A DNA stretch of 64,000 nt, from NCBI RefSeq assembly GCF_009498525.1, contig NZ_QSNT01000011.1:28634-92633 (forward strand), written 5' to 3'. This DNA comes from Rhizobium sp. ICMP 5592 (GTDB lineage: Bacteria; Pseudomonadota; Alphaproteobacteria; Rhizobiales; Rhizobiaceae). The position numbers and the translations under genes are program-made. Numbering within the stretch: position 1 is the first letter of the stretch; each line of letters begins with the position of its first letter. Below the pieces are notes generated by a model. That model ran no database searches. It saw only the letters and a program-made list of their open reading frames with translations, and had not been told where the DNA came from. This document shows positions 1 through 7,921 of the stretch, piece by piece.

Positions 1-387
1 CTCTACAAGCTCGATATCGTCGCGGAAAATGTCGAGGATACCGAGGACAACGTGACGCGCTTCGTCATATTGTCGCGCGACGAGAACTGGGCGCAGCGCA
101 GTACGCCAGACGAAAAGATCGTCACCACCTTCGTCTTCAACGTCCGCAACATTCCGGCAGCACTCTACAAGGCGCTGGGCGGCTTCGCCACCAACGGCAT
201 CAACATGACGAAGCTGGAAAGCTATCAGCTCGGCGGCCGTTTTGTAGCGACGCAGTTCTACGCCGACATCGAGGGCCATCCGACCGACGCGAACGTGCAT
301 CGGGCGCTGGAGGAATTGCGATTCTTCTCGGAAAAGGTCCGCATTCTGGGCGTCTATAAGGGGCACCCGATGCGAGGGCAGCTTTGA
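1..387 (+). CDS. pheA: Prephenate dehydratase, C-terminal part (5' end outside window)
   Basis: The frame is open from the first base, so the gene begins upstream of the window. What remains is about 128 residues: the end of the catalytic domain (NVTRFVILSR) and the ACT regulatory domain, in which the segment around NIPAALYKALGGFA and INMTKLESYQ is characteristic of PheA. Prephenate dehydratase converts prephenate to phenylpyruvate in phenylalanine synthesis, and the ACT domain normally binds phenylalanine for feedback inhibition. The frame has an internal ATG-like start at position 52, but this is not the true start. The gene is followed by a palindromic repeat region rather than by a co-oriented gene. 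Confidence 0.93.
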   Translation, partial: LYKLDIVAENVEDTEDNVTRFVILSRDENWAQRSTPDEKIVTTFVFNVRNIPAALYKALGGFATNGINMTKLESYQLGGRFVATQFYADIEGHPTDANVHRALEELRFFSEKVRILGVYKGHPMRGQL

Positions 388-410
388 GGGTTAACTAAAA
401 GTTGGGGCCG

Positions 411-588
411 ACCTCGTCCTTCGAGGCTTCGCTCTTCGAGCTCCGCACCTCAGGATGAGGTGGAGTGCGTCCCCCGGTAAAGTATGAAAAATGACCCGCG
501 ACAGGAAAAGCCATGTCGCGGGCACAGAGATTAGTCCTCATGGTGAGGTGCGAAAGCCCGGAGGGCTGTAGCCTCGAACCACGAGGGC
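411..588. repeat. RIME-like intergenic palindromic element
   Basis: Two roughly 50-bp copies of one sequence lie in inverted orientation (411-460 and 535-588). They share the core segments cctcgt..ttcgaggct and cgcacctca..atgagg. Between them sits a separate 8-bp stem (cccgcgac at 495-502, gtcgcggg at 515-522). The arrangement, and the placement between pheA and a convergent gene, match the RIME-type mosaic repeats of Rhizobium genomes. Weak frames across it (395-610 minus, 513-767 plus) are not credible genes. Confidence 0.7.
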
Positions 589-606
589 GGGTGACAGCCT
601 CGCAGC

Positions 607-975
607 TCACTTATCCGGCTCGCAAACCCTCAAGCGATGACCATCCGGGTCCAATACGACGAAGGTTGGGCCGAAATCCAGCGTTGTCAGCTCCTGTGCG
701 ACCGGCAGGCCGCGGGCCTTCCAGTCCTTGTAATGTTCCGCGACCGCCCCTTCGCCCTCAACCATGAAGGCGAGTTCGCCGCGGCTGCCGATGGCGGACG
801 GCTGCGGTTCGACGCTGCTGCGGCGCCAGAGGCCGAGAGTGAAGCCATTGTCGAGCGGAAAGGCCGCGAAATTCGGCGCGGCGACGGCCGGTTCGCGGCC
901 GAGCAGGTCGCGATAGAAGGGTATGCTTTCGGCCGGGTCCTTGACGTAGAAGATGATGAGGTTCGGGCTGGTCAT
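607..975 (-). CDS. VOC-family (glyoxalase/bleomycin resistance-like) protein
   Basis: A 122-residue single-domain protein with the beta-alpha-beta-beta-beta pattern of the vicinal oxygen chelate superfamily. The N-terminus (LIIFYVKDPAESIPFYRDLLG) and the C-terminal segment FVVLDPDGHRLRVCEPD are typical of this fold. Family members are metal-dependent lyases, dioxygenases or drug-binding proteins, and the substrate here cannot be read from sequence. It lies in the same orientation as the WYL-type regulator at 1404-2090, an arrangement often seen for regulator/VOC pairs. The DUF1127 gene lies between them. Confidence 0.8.
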   Translation of the reverse strand: MTSPNLIIFYVKDPAESIPFYRDLLGREPAVAAPNFAAFPLDNGFTLGLWRRSSVEPQPSAIGSRGELAFMVEGEGAVAEHYKDWKARGLPVAQELTTLDFGPTFVVLDPDGHRLRVCEPDK

Positions 976-1097
976 TGGGATATTCCTTCTAGTGTTAGGG
1001 GATATGACAGCAACATCCGCCCCGGCCAGCAGGTCACGACGGACCTTGCCGGAGCAGATGTTTGTCGATGGGCAGTTGGGAGGCGTCTCAGAAACGC

Positions 1098-1319
1098 CTA
1101 TCGCAGGCGGACGTCCTCGCGATACGGCGCGCAGCCGTCTAGAAAACCGAGATCGCGTTTCATAACATCTGGCGCTTCGTCGAGATCGAGGCGAGAACGG
1201 TGCCGCGCGAAACAGTGAAGTGCGGCCTGTGCTAGACGTTGCGGCCAGGCTTGCGCCAAAGACGCCTCAACGGCAGAGCGATGCTTGTCCTGTTTGACTA
1301 TGAAAGCGGAGCTTTCCAT
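1098..1319 (-). CDS. Small DUF1127-like protein
   Basis: A 73-residue basic protein. Its C-terminal half (VMKRDLGFLDG followed by a short polar tail) resembles the DUF1127 domain common in alphaproteobacteria, which ends with a motif of the form RDLGL..AD. Some DUF1127 proteins have been linked to RNA binding and phosphate or carbon metabolism. The start is supported by a strong Shine-Dalgarno sequence (aggaaggagga) about 6 bases upstream of the ATG. Its neighbours are a VOC protein downstream and a WYL regulator upstream on the same strand. Confidence 0.6.
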   Translation of the reverse strand: MESSAFIVKQDKHRSAVEASLAQAWPQRLAQAALHCFARHRSRLDLDEAPDVMKRDLGFLDGCAPYREDVRLR

Positions 1320-1403
1320 GATCGGTCCTCCTTCCTCTGTGGTATGGGACCGATAATAACCGCCTATGCTGACAGTTTCTGGCAGCAGTCTGCTGCTCAG
1401 CGA

Positions 1404-2090
1404 TCAATCATGAGCAATGCCCTGTTGCTTGTGCCATTCCTTCGCCAGAACGACGCGGCGTCGCGGGTAGCGGGTCTCCAGCACCGCGAAGTCGACGATG
1501 CGATCGGCACGGAAATGACGAAAATCCTGACGCAGTTCGCACCAGCCCATCACCATCCGCACCTCGTCGAAATAGCCGAGCGCAAAGGGCCAGATGCGCC
1601 GGGTCGAAATGGCTCCGTTCACATCGCCATAGGTCAATTGCACGATGCGTTCGGAGCGGATCGCCTTGCGCATGAGGGAGAGGTCGGCCTTGTCCTCCAG
1701 CGCGCGACGGGTGGCGACGACCAGCGTCGCCTGCTCGACAGTCTCGCGCATGTCGTCGGGCAGGACGGCGGCTATCTTGGCAAGCGCATCCGCGCCGGCG
1801 GCGGCCAGGCGCTCGTCGGCGGCGCGCGCCACCCAGCGGGAGCCCAGTACCAGGGCTTCGATCTCGTCCTGGGAGAACATCATCGGCGGCAGCATGAAGC
1901 CGGGTTTCAGCACATAGCCAATGCCCGCTTCGCCCTCGATCATCGCACCCTGCGACTGGAGACTGGCAATATCGCGATAGAGCGTGCGCAGACTGACGCC
2001 GGTTTCACCCGCCAGAACCGCGCCACTGACCGGATGGCGATAGCGCCGGAGCGTCTGCAACAGGGTCAGCAAGCGTTCCGAGCGCGCCAT
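1404..2090 (-). CDS. YafY-type HTH-WYL transcriptional regulator
   Basis: A 228-residue protein with an N-terminal DeoR/HTH_11-type winged helix (residues about 5-55, containing VSLRTLYRDIASLQSQG) and a C-terminal WYL-like ligand-sensing region (about 135-215, with IVQLTYGDVNG, RRIWPFALGYF and FRHFRADRI). The YafY family commonly controls an adjacent small gene. The genes on the same strand just downstream, encoding a DUF1127 protein and a VOC protein, are the obvious candidates. The stop of nudC lies 14 bp beyond the start of this gene, so read-through from nudC is possible. Confidence 0.85.
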   Translation of the reverse strand: MARSERLLTLLQTLRRYRHPVSGAVLAGETGVSLRTLYRDIASLQSQGAMIEGEAGIGYVLKPGFMLPPMMFSQDEIEALVLGSRWVARAADERLAAAGADALAKIAAVLPDDMRETVEQATLVVATRRALEDKADLSLMRKAIRSERIVQLTYGDVNGAISTRRIWPFALGYFDEVRMVMGWCELRQDFRHFRADRIVDFAVLETRYPRRRVVLAKEWHKQQGIAHD

Positions 2091-2103
2091 GGCGAACGAG
2101 GAC

Positions 2104-3063
2104 CTATCGTTTCCATTCCACCCAGTCGCGCATCAGGCGATGGGCGATGGCGCCCTTGGGTGGGGAGGTGTTGCCGGAAGCCGAAACGCGATCGAGCATT
2201 TCGAGCGTTTCTTCCGGTGTGAACCAGCGGCAGTCGTCGAGCTCGGTGGCATCGATATGGATCTCCGTCGATTTCGCCTCGGCATAGCAGCCGATCATCA
2301 GGGAATGCGGCATTGGCCAGGGCTGCGAGGCATGGTAGCGCACGCGGCCGATCTGGATTCCAGACTCTTCATGCGTCTCGCGGCGCACGGCATTCTCGAT
2401 GGTTTCGCCCGGCTCGACGAAACCGGCGAGACAGGAATACATGCCCGGTGCGAAATGGTGGCTGCGGCCGAGCAGGCAGAGATTTTTCTCCTCGTCGACC
2501 GTCAGCATGATGACGACAGGATCAGTGCGCGGGAAAATCATGTGCTCGCAGGCGGTGCAGACCCGCTTGTAGCCGCCGATGCGGCTCTCCATCACGGAGC
2601 CGCAGCGGCCGCAGAAGCGGTTGTCGCTGTTCCAGCGGATGAGGCTCATGCCCTGCGCCGCCTCGCCGAGAATTTCGCCTTCAAGCAGGAAATCGCGCCA
2701 GAGCGAACGCATGTCGGCGGGCTTGTAGTGGCTGGCAAGCTCGTCGGCATTGATCCGCACAGGCACGGCCAGCCGCGGCTCGCCGGTCTTGCGGTAGCCG
2801 AGCAGCACGGCCGCTTCCCAGTCCGGATCAAGCTCCTGCAATTCGTAGCGCGCGAACAGCGGATCGAGCACCTGCCCGTCATGCTTCAGAACCAGCCTGT
2901 CCCTGGCAAAAGCCAGGATATGCGTGCCTTCCTTCGAAAGCGCGCGCTGGATCGTTTCCTCGTCACGATGCTCGGCATCCCGGTTAAGCTGGTTTTCCGC
3001 AAAGGCCGTGAGGCTGCTGGCTTCCGGGTGAGGCGCATCCGAAGAGAAGATGGAGTGGTTCAT
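2104..3063 (-). CDS. nudC: NADH pyrophosphatase (NUDIX, NudC family)
   Basis: A 319-residue protein that hydrolyses NADH/NAD-type dinucleotides to the mononucleotides. In Escherichia coli NudC also removes NAD caps from RNA. All family signatures are visible: a four-cysteine zinc ribbon (CGRCG and, 17 residues later, CTAC), the Nudix box GFVEPGETIENAVRRETHEE, and the NudC-specific motif SQPWPMPHS. The ATG at 3063 is chosen over a longer frame reaching 3405 because it overlaps the stop of the upstream HIT gene (ATGA), giving translational coupling, and because family homology begins there. Confidence 0.93.
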   Translation of the reverse strand: MNHSIFSSDAPHPEASSLTAFAENQLNRDAEHRDEETIQRALSKEGTHILAFARDRLVLKHDGQVLDPLFARYELQELDPDWEAAVLLGYRKTGEPRLAVPVRINADELASHYKPADMRSLWRDFLLEGEILGEAAQGMSLIRWNSDNRFCGRCGSVMESRIGGYKRVCTACEHMIFPRTDPVVIMLTVDEEKNLCLLGRSHHFAPGMYSCLAGFVEPGETIENAVRRETHEESGIQIGRVRYHASQPWPMPHSLMIGCYAEAKSTEIHIDATELDDCRWFTPEETLEMLDRVSASGNTSPPKGAIAHRLMRDWVEWKR

Positions 3064-3470
3064 TGTGAAAGCGTGTCCCGCAACTTGGCTATGAAGCTGT
3101 TCATGTCTTCGTCCGTATAGGGTTCCGCCTTGCCGTGGCCCCAGATCGGACCGGGCCAGTTCGCGTCCCCTTCGAACCGTGCAATCACATGAACATGAAG
3201 CTGTCGGACGATATTTCCAAGAGCCCCGACGTTGATTTTTGTCGCGCCCGTCACCGTCTTCAGGGCAGCGGCCACCTTGTTGGTCTCGAAGGTCAGGAGG
3301 ATCTGGTCCAGCGGGGTCAGCTCGAATATTTCCGATATGCCGGGCCGGCGGGGCACCAGCACCAGCCACGGCCAGCGGCTGTCCTTCGACAGGCGCACGT
3401 CGCAAAGGCCGGTGATCGTCACGGAAACGCTGTCATTCGCCAGACGATCGTCGAGCGTAAATTCCTTCAA
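3060..3470 (-). CDS. HIT-family (histidine triad) protein
   Basis: A 136-residue protein of the histidine triad superfamily, which comprises nucleotide hydrolases and transferases. The catalytic motif appears as QLHVHVIAR near residue 91, a slightly shortened version of the usual HxHxHxx triad, since only two histidines flank the hydrophobic positions. Upstream residues NVGALGNIVRQLHVHV match the family. It precedes nudC with a four-base overlap, so the two probably form one nucleotide-housekeeping operon. It is divergent from ffs and dnaX. Confidence 0.85.
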   Translation of the reverse strand: MKEFTLDDRLANDSVSVTITGLCDVRLSKDSRWPWLVLVPRRPGISEIFELTPLDQILLTFETNKVAAALKTVTGATKINVGALGNIVRQLHVHVIARFEGDANWPGPIWGHGKAEPYTDEDMNSFIAKLRDTLSQ

Positions 3471-3555
3471 TGGGTGATCCTCCAGTGTTTTTTCAAATGT
3501 TTAGCAGTTTTTTTTGACCTTGGCTTGCTTTTGATGACGATATTGCCGATATGTG

Positions 3556-3660
3556 CCTCCGGGAGGTTGGTGGTGGACGAGCCACTCGCCAACCGGGTCA
3601 GGTCCGGAAGGAAGCAGCCCCAACGAGCCCGGCACGGGTCATCGTGCCAGCCTCCCACCC
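3556..3660 (+). ncRNA. ffs: Signal recognition particle RNA (4.5S, small bacterial type)
   Basis: The diagnostic SRP domain IV sequence is present at 3597-3622 (gtcaggtccggaaggaagca). It contains the asymmetric loop and GGAA tetraloop bound by Ffh. Flanking arms pair over the full length (gggagg at 3561-3566 with cctccc at 3651-3656), and a T-run follows at 3661-3665. This RNA and Ffh form the particle that targets nascent membrane proteins. Location immediately upstream of dnaX is conserved in alphaproteobacteria. Exact ends are estimated. Confidence 0.93.
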
Positions 3661-3705
3661 TTTTTGAAAGCAAGGCCCGGCTTTCTGCGGGCAATAAGCA
3701 GGGCC

Positions 3706-5586
3706 ATGAGCGACACCGAGCGACAAGCAAAAGATGCCGCTTCGACCGGCACCGGTTACCGGGTTCTAGCCCGCAAATATCGTCCCAAGGATTTCACAGA
3801 CCTGATGGTCGGCCAGGAGCCGATGGTTCGCACGCTGACCAATGCGTTCGAAACCGGTCGTATTGCCCAGGCCTATATGCTGACCGGCGTGCGCGGTGTC
3901 GGCAAGACGACGACGGCCCGCATCCTGGCGCGCGCGCTCAACTACAAGACCCACGACATCGACCGCCCGACCATCGACCTGCGCGAGCCTGGCGAGCATT
4001 GCCAGGCGATCATGGAAGGCCGGCATGTCGACGTCATCGAGATGGACGCCGCCTCGCATACCGGCATCGACGATATCCGCGAGATCATCGAGCAGGTGCG
4101 CTACCGCCCGGTTTCGGCGCGCTACAAGGTCTATATCATCGACGAAGTGCACATGCTGTCGACGGCCGCCTTCAACGGATTGTTGAAGACGCTGGAAGAG
4201 CCGCCGGAGCATGTGAAATTCATCTTCGCCACCACCGAAATCCGCAAGGTGCCGATCACGGTCTTGTCGCGCTGCCAGCGCTTTGATCTGCGCCGCATCA
4301 GCGCGTCGGATCTTGTCGGCCTGTTCACCACCATTTCTGCCAAGGAAGGCATCGAGGCGGAGCCGGAAGCGCTCGCCATGATCGCCCGCGCCGCCGAAGG
4401 CTCGGCCCGAGACGGCCTGTCGCTGCTCGACCAGGCAATTGCGCATGGCAGCGGCGTGGTCGTGGCCGACGCCGTCCGCTCGATGCTGGGTCTTGCCGAC
4501 CGCGCCCGCATCGTCGATCTCTTCCATCACATCATCAAGGGCGATGTCGCCGCCGCGCTCGCGGAATTCAACAGCCAGTACGAGGCCGGCGCCAATCCCG
4601 TCGTCGTACTGACCGACCTTGCCGATTTCACCCATCTCGTCACCCGCCTGAAATACGTGCCTGACGCCGCCAACGACCCTTCGCTGAGCGAAGTCGAGCG
4701 TAACAAGGCGGCGGAATTTGCGCAGGGCGTGGCGGTCACCACACTGTCGCGCATCTGGCAGATGCTGTTGAAGGGCATACCGGAGACAGAAAGTGCAGCG
4801 CGCACGGCGGGTGCCGCCGAAATGGTGCTGATCCGATTGGCGCATGCCGCCCACCTGCCGGCGCCGGAAGATGCGGCGCGGCGGCTTGCCGAATTCTCCG
4901 ACGGCAATGGCAATGGCGGCGCACGCCCCTCGCCCGCTTTGCCCAACGGCAATGGCGGCGGAACACAGGTTTCCTATCAGGGCAATGTCATGGCACGCGC
5001 CGTCGAGACGAGCCAGCCGCGACCGACGCCACAGGCGCCGGTCACCATGCTGCGCTCGGTTCCGAACACGCAGCCGGATTCCTCTCCCGTCGGCCGCATC
5101 GAACAAAAGCCGGCGGAAGCGCCGAAGCCCTTGGTTGCCATCAACTCGATGACCGACATCGCGGAATTGGCCGGCCAGAAGCGCGATCCGAAACTGAAGG
5201 CGATGGTGCGCAGCTTCGTGCGTCCGGTGCGACTGGAACCCGGCCGGCTCGACGTCAGCCTGACGCCGGGGGCTCCGGGCACACTCTTGAATGAGCTTGC
5301 CGTCAAGCTGAAGGAATGGACCGGCATCCACTGGATCGTCAGCCTCAGCCGCGACGAAGGCGAGCCGACGGTGGTGGAAGCCGAGGCGAATGCGCAGCGG
5401 CAGCGGGTCGCCGATGCACGGCAGGATCCCGACGTCGCGGCGATCCTGGCGCAATTTCCGGGCGCCAAGATCATCGACGTGCGCGTGCGTGCGCCGGATG
5501 TGGAGGAAGAGGAACAGGTCGCCGCTCCGGCAACCGCCGAATCCGACGAAGGCGATATCCTGCCGGGCGATGACATCGAATTCTAA
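3706..5586 (+). CDS. dnaX: DNA polymerase III subunit gamma/tau
   Basis: A 626-residue clamp-loader ATPase. It shows YRVLARKYRPKDFTDLMVGQE at the N-terminus, Walker A GVRGVGKTTTARILA, Walker B IIDEVHML, sensor ATTEIRKVP and an SRC-type arginine finger (LSRCQRF). The C-terminal third is a Pro/Gly-rich linker followed by the tau-like domain. The ATG at 3706 is preferred. Upstream extension would run back into ffs, and family homology starts here. The segment between Walker A and B, which in many bacteria contains a four-cysteine zinc module, has only one cysteine here (GEHCQAI). The ybaB gene follows after 106 bp. Confidence 0.95.
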   Translation: MSDTERQAKDAASTGTGYRVLARKYRPKDFTDLMVGQEPMVRTLTNAFETGRIAQAYMLTGVRGVGKTTTARILARALNYKTHDIDRPTIDLREPGEHCQAIMEGRHVDVIEMDAASHTGIDDIREIIEQVRYRPVSARYKVYIIDEVHMLSTAAFNGLLKTLEEPPEHVKFIFATTEIRKVPITVLSRCQRFDLRRISASDLVGLFTTISAKEGIEAEPEALAMIARAAEGSARDGLSLLDQAIAHGSGVVVADAVRSMLGLADRARIVDLFHHIIKGDVAAALAEFNSQYEAGANPVVVLTDLADFTHLVTRLKYVPDAANDPSLSEVERNKAAEFAQGVAVTTLSRIWQMLLKGIPETESAARTAGAAEMVLIRLAHAAHLPAPEDAARRLAEFSDGNGNGGARPSPALPNGNGGGTQVSYQGNVMARAVETSQPRPTPQAPVTMLRSVPNTQPDSSPVGRIEQKPAEAPKPLVAINSMTDIAELAGQKRDPKLKAMVRSFVRPVRLEPGRLDVSLTPGAPGTLLNELAVKLKEWTGIHWIVSLSRDEGEPTVVEAEANAQRQRVADARQDPDVAAILAQFPGAKIIDVRVRAPDVEEEEQVAAPATAESDEGDILPGDDIEF

Positions 5587-5692
5587 GGGTGCAATACCGA
5601 ACCGAAGAGCCACGCCGCAAAATCTGCTGGGTGGCATTCGAAACATATTGTACTAAATCGTAATGAATGACGCGGAAGAAGGACGAGCAACG

Positions 5693-6016
5693 ATGCGCGA
5701 CATCATGGGCATGATGGGCAAAGTGAAGGAAATGCAGGCCAAGATGGAGAAGATGCAGGCGGAGATCGCCGACATCCGCGTCGAAGGCAACGCAGGCGGC
5801 GGCCTCGTCATCGTCACCGTCAACGGCAAGGGCCTGATGCTGGGCATCAAGATCGATCCCTCGCTCTTCAAGGAAGACGATGTCGAAATCCTCGAGGACC
5901 TGATCGTCGCCGCAAACAAGGACGCCCAGGACAAGGCAGAAGCGATCACCGCCGAAAAGACTCGCGAACTGACCGCCGGCCTGCCGATCCCGCCCGGCTT
6001 CAAGATGCCTTTCTGA
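5693..6016 (+). CDS. ybaB: Nucleoid-associated protein, YbaB/EbfC family
   Basis: A 107-residue protein, the usual family size. It has the Met-rich N-terminal helix (MRDIMGMMGKVKEMQAKMEKMQ), the central GGGLVIVTVNGKG strand segment, and the C-terminal LTAGLPIPPGFKMPF tail. Family members are homodimeric DNA-binding proteins. The ATG at 5693 has a Shine-Dalgarno sequence (gaagaagga) at 5674-5682, whereas an earlier in-frame ATG at 5663 has none. The position between dnaX and recR is conserved in many bacteria, although here an Lrp gene and a hydrolase are inserted before recR. Confidence 0.92.
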   Translation: MRDIMGMMGKVKEMQAKMEKMQAEIADIRVEGNAGGGLVIVTVNGKGLMLGIKIDPSLFKEDDVEILEDLIVAANKDAQDKAEAITAEKTRELTAGLPIPPGFKMPF

Positions 6017-6036
6017 TAGGCCACTCCTGAAAAGAT

Positions 6037-6510
6037 TTAGCGCACCGTCCTGCGGATCAGTTCGCGGCCAATCGGTTTCGCCGGCTCGTTTCGCAGCACC
6101 AGCGATGTCGTCACGGCGCCATGTCGGGCGATGGAATCGACGATGGTTTCAAGGTCGGCCGGCGACGGCACCAGCACCTTGAGTAGAAAACAATCCTCAC
6201 CGGTTAGCCGCAGGACCTCGATGATCTCCGGCATTTCCGAGAACTGCTTCAGGTAGGGGCGGATATGCTCATGCGTCGTCCGCAGCCGGATGACGGCCAT
6301 CATGCCGAGACCGACGGCGGCGGGATCGACGATGGCACGATAGCCGGCGATGATGCCGCGCTCCTCCAACCGCTTCAGGCGCTCGGACGCGGCCGGCTGC
6401 GACAAGCCGACGCGGCGGCCGAGTTCCGAGACGGAAATCCGACCATCCGCTTGCAGGATTTCGATCATCGACAGGTCGGTCGGATCCAGATCTCTCTCGA
6501 AGCTTTCCAT
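6037..6510 (-). CDS. Lrp/AsnC-family transcriptional regulator
   Basis: A 157-residue protein with an N-terminal winged helix (residues about 12-60; MIEILQADGRISVSELGRRVGLSQPAASERLKRLEERGII) and a C-terminal RAM ligand-binding domain (about 75-150; LTGEDCFLLKVLV). These proteins usually sense amino acids and act as octamers. The gene is divergent from a small alpha/beta hydrolase at 6623, and a palindrome lies in the 112-bp gap. Autoregulation and control of the hydrolase are therefore inferred but not shown. Confidence 0.88.
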   Translation of the reverse strand: MESFERDLDPTDLSMIEILQADGRISVSELGRRVGLSQPAASERLKRLEERGIIAGYRAIVDPAAVGLGMMAVIRLRTTHEHIRPYLKQFSEMPEIIEVLRLTGEDCFLLKVLVPSPADLETIVDSIARHGAVTTSLVLRNEPAKPIGRELIRRTVR

Positions 6511-6527
6511 GTCTGAACCTTCAATTC

Positions 6528-6553
6528 ATCGGCGGACATAAATTTTATCCGAT
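6528..6553. promoter_or_regulatory. Candidate Lrp operator in divergent promoter region
   Basis: Imperfect palindrome with outer arms ATCGG (6528-6532) and CCGAT (6549-6553) and an AT-rich inner palindrome (ATAAA..TTTAT). It lies between the divergent Lrp gene and the hydrolase gene. An AT-rich centre flanked by inverted arms is the common form of Lrp-family sites. Function is inferred from position. Confidence 0.45.
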
Positions 6554-6622
6554 GGATTGCAATGTCAATGGCGGGAGTGACATGCCAATCTTGGCCCGTC
6601 ATCAGACAGCGAGAGGAAAGAT

Positions 6623-7159
6623 ATGAGCGATATCATCGTGCTCCCCGGCCTTGGCGGGTCCGGAGAAGACCATTGGCAAACCCTGTGGGAACGGCAGGAC
6701 TCGCGGCTGCGCCGGTTTCAACCATCGAGCTGGGTCAAGCCGGAGCTTTTGGACTGGATCGCCGCGCTCGATCGCGAGATTGGCCGGGCGAAAACGCCGC
6801 CGATCCTTGTCGGCCATAGCCTCGCCTGCCAGTTCATCGCGCATTGGGCAGCTTCCGCGAAAACGAAAATCCTCGGCGCATTTCTCGTCGCGGTGCCCGA
6901 CCCCACCGGCGATGTCTATCTGAGTGAAGCTCCGAGCTTCGCCAATCCACCGCGCCAAAGGCTGCCGTTTCCGTCGCTCCTCGTCGCCAGTACCGACGAT
7001 CCCTATGGACCGTTCGAGTATGCCAAAGAAAGCGCCTCCATCTGGGGCAGCGAGTTCATCGATGTCGGCCCGCTCGGCCACATCAATTCCGCCTCGGGGA
7101 TCGGTGATTGGCCGGAAGGGCGAGCGCTGTTCGAACGCTTCCATGCCCGGCTCGATTGA
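6623..7159 (+). CDS. Small alpha/beta hydrolase, RBBP9/YdeN family
   Basis: A 178-residue protein of the small serine hydrolase group. The N-terminus IIVLPGLGGSGEDHWQTLWE, the nucleophile elbow VGHSLAC (Ser near residue 72), the acid-bearing segment STDDPYGPFEYA and the catalytic histidine in PLGHINSASGIGDWP match RBBP9/YdeN proteins. The substrate is unknown. The Shine-Dalgarno sequence gagaggaaag lies just before the ATG. The gene is divergent from the Lrp regulator. Confidence 0.87.
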   Translation: MSDIIVLPGLGGSGEDHWQTLWERQDSRLRRFQPSSWVKPELLDWIAALDREIGRAKTPPILVGHSLACQFIAHWAASAKTKILGAFLVAVPDPTGDVYLSEAPSFANPPRQRLPFPSLLVASTDDPYGPFEYAKESASIWGSEFIDVGPLGHINSASGIGDWPEGRALFERFHARLD

Positions 7160-7301
7160 AGAAGGCCGTACGACTCGCATGCTTATCAGTGCCGGCCCGT
7201 AGTTCTTGCCGGGCAGTCGTTCGGCATTGCCAGAACAAGTGACTGGAATTTTCATCCCTTCCGTGATTCCGTTCCCGTAACTTATGGGCTAAAAGCCTCG
7301 C

Positions 7302-7907
7302 ATGGCAAAGCGAGTCACCGGTCCCGAAATCGAAAAGCTCATCCAGCTCCTGGCGAAGGTGCCGGGCCTAGGCCCGCGCTCGGCGCGGCGCGCCGCCTTG
7401 CACCTGATCAAGAAGAAGGACCAGCTTCTCGGCCCCCTTTCCCATGCCATGGGCGAGGCCTATGACAAGGTGAAGATCTGCTCGCGCTGCGGCAATGTCG
7501 ACACCGTCGACCCCTGCACCGTCTGCACCGACGGCCACCGCGATCAGTCCGTCATCATCGTCGTCGAAGATGTCGCCGACCTCTGGGCGCTGGAGCGGGC
7601 CGCCGCGATGAATGCCGCCTATCATGTGCTTGGCGGCGTTCTCTCCCCGCTCGACGGCGTCGGCCCCGACGACCTCAATATTCGCGGCCTGATCCAGCGT
7701 GTCGGCGAAGGCGGCGTCCGCGAAATCATCATCGCCGTCAACGCCACCGTCGAAGGGCAAACCACAGCACACTATATAACCGACCAGCTCGCAGGACTTG
7801 AGGTGAAGATCACCCGATTGGCCCACGGCGTTCCCGTCGGCGGCGAGCTCGACTATCTCGATGAGGGCACGCTGACGGCCGCCTTGCGGGCGCGGACGGC
7901 GATTTGA
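7302..7907 (+). CDS. recR: Recombination mediator protein RecR
   Basis: A 201-residue protein acting with RecF/RecO to load RecA at single-strand gaps. It has the helix-hairpin-helix GLGPRSARRAALHLI (residues about 22-36), the C4 zinc finger CSRCGNVDTVDPCTVC (about 60-75) and the Toprim domain starting at SVIIVVEDVADLWALE. The C-terminus THYITDQLAGLEVKITRLAHGVPVGGELDYLDEGTL is typical. The transglycosylase gene follows almost directly. Confidence 0.96.
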   Translation: MAKRVTGPEIEKLIQLLAKVPGLGPRSARRAALHLIKKKDQLLGPLSHAMGEAYDKVKICSRCGNVDTVDPCTVCTDGHRDQSVIIVVEDVADLWALERAAAMNAAYHVLGGVLSPLDGVGPDDLNIRGLIQRVGEGGVREIIIAVNATVEGQTTAHYITDQLAGLEVKITRLAHGVPVGGELDYLDEGTLTAALRARTAI

Positions 7908-7921
7908 GGGAGGGACTGCGT

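Noticed and set aside
1239..2222. 327-residue plus-strand frame over the WYL regulator
   Set aside because: It is the antisense of the regulator gene, whose motifs are clear on the minus strand.
3766..5646. 626-residue minus-strand frame over dnaX
   Set aside because: Same cause: antisense shadow of a GC-rich gene with no recognisable domains.
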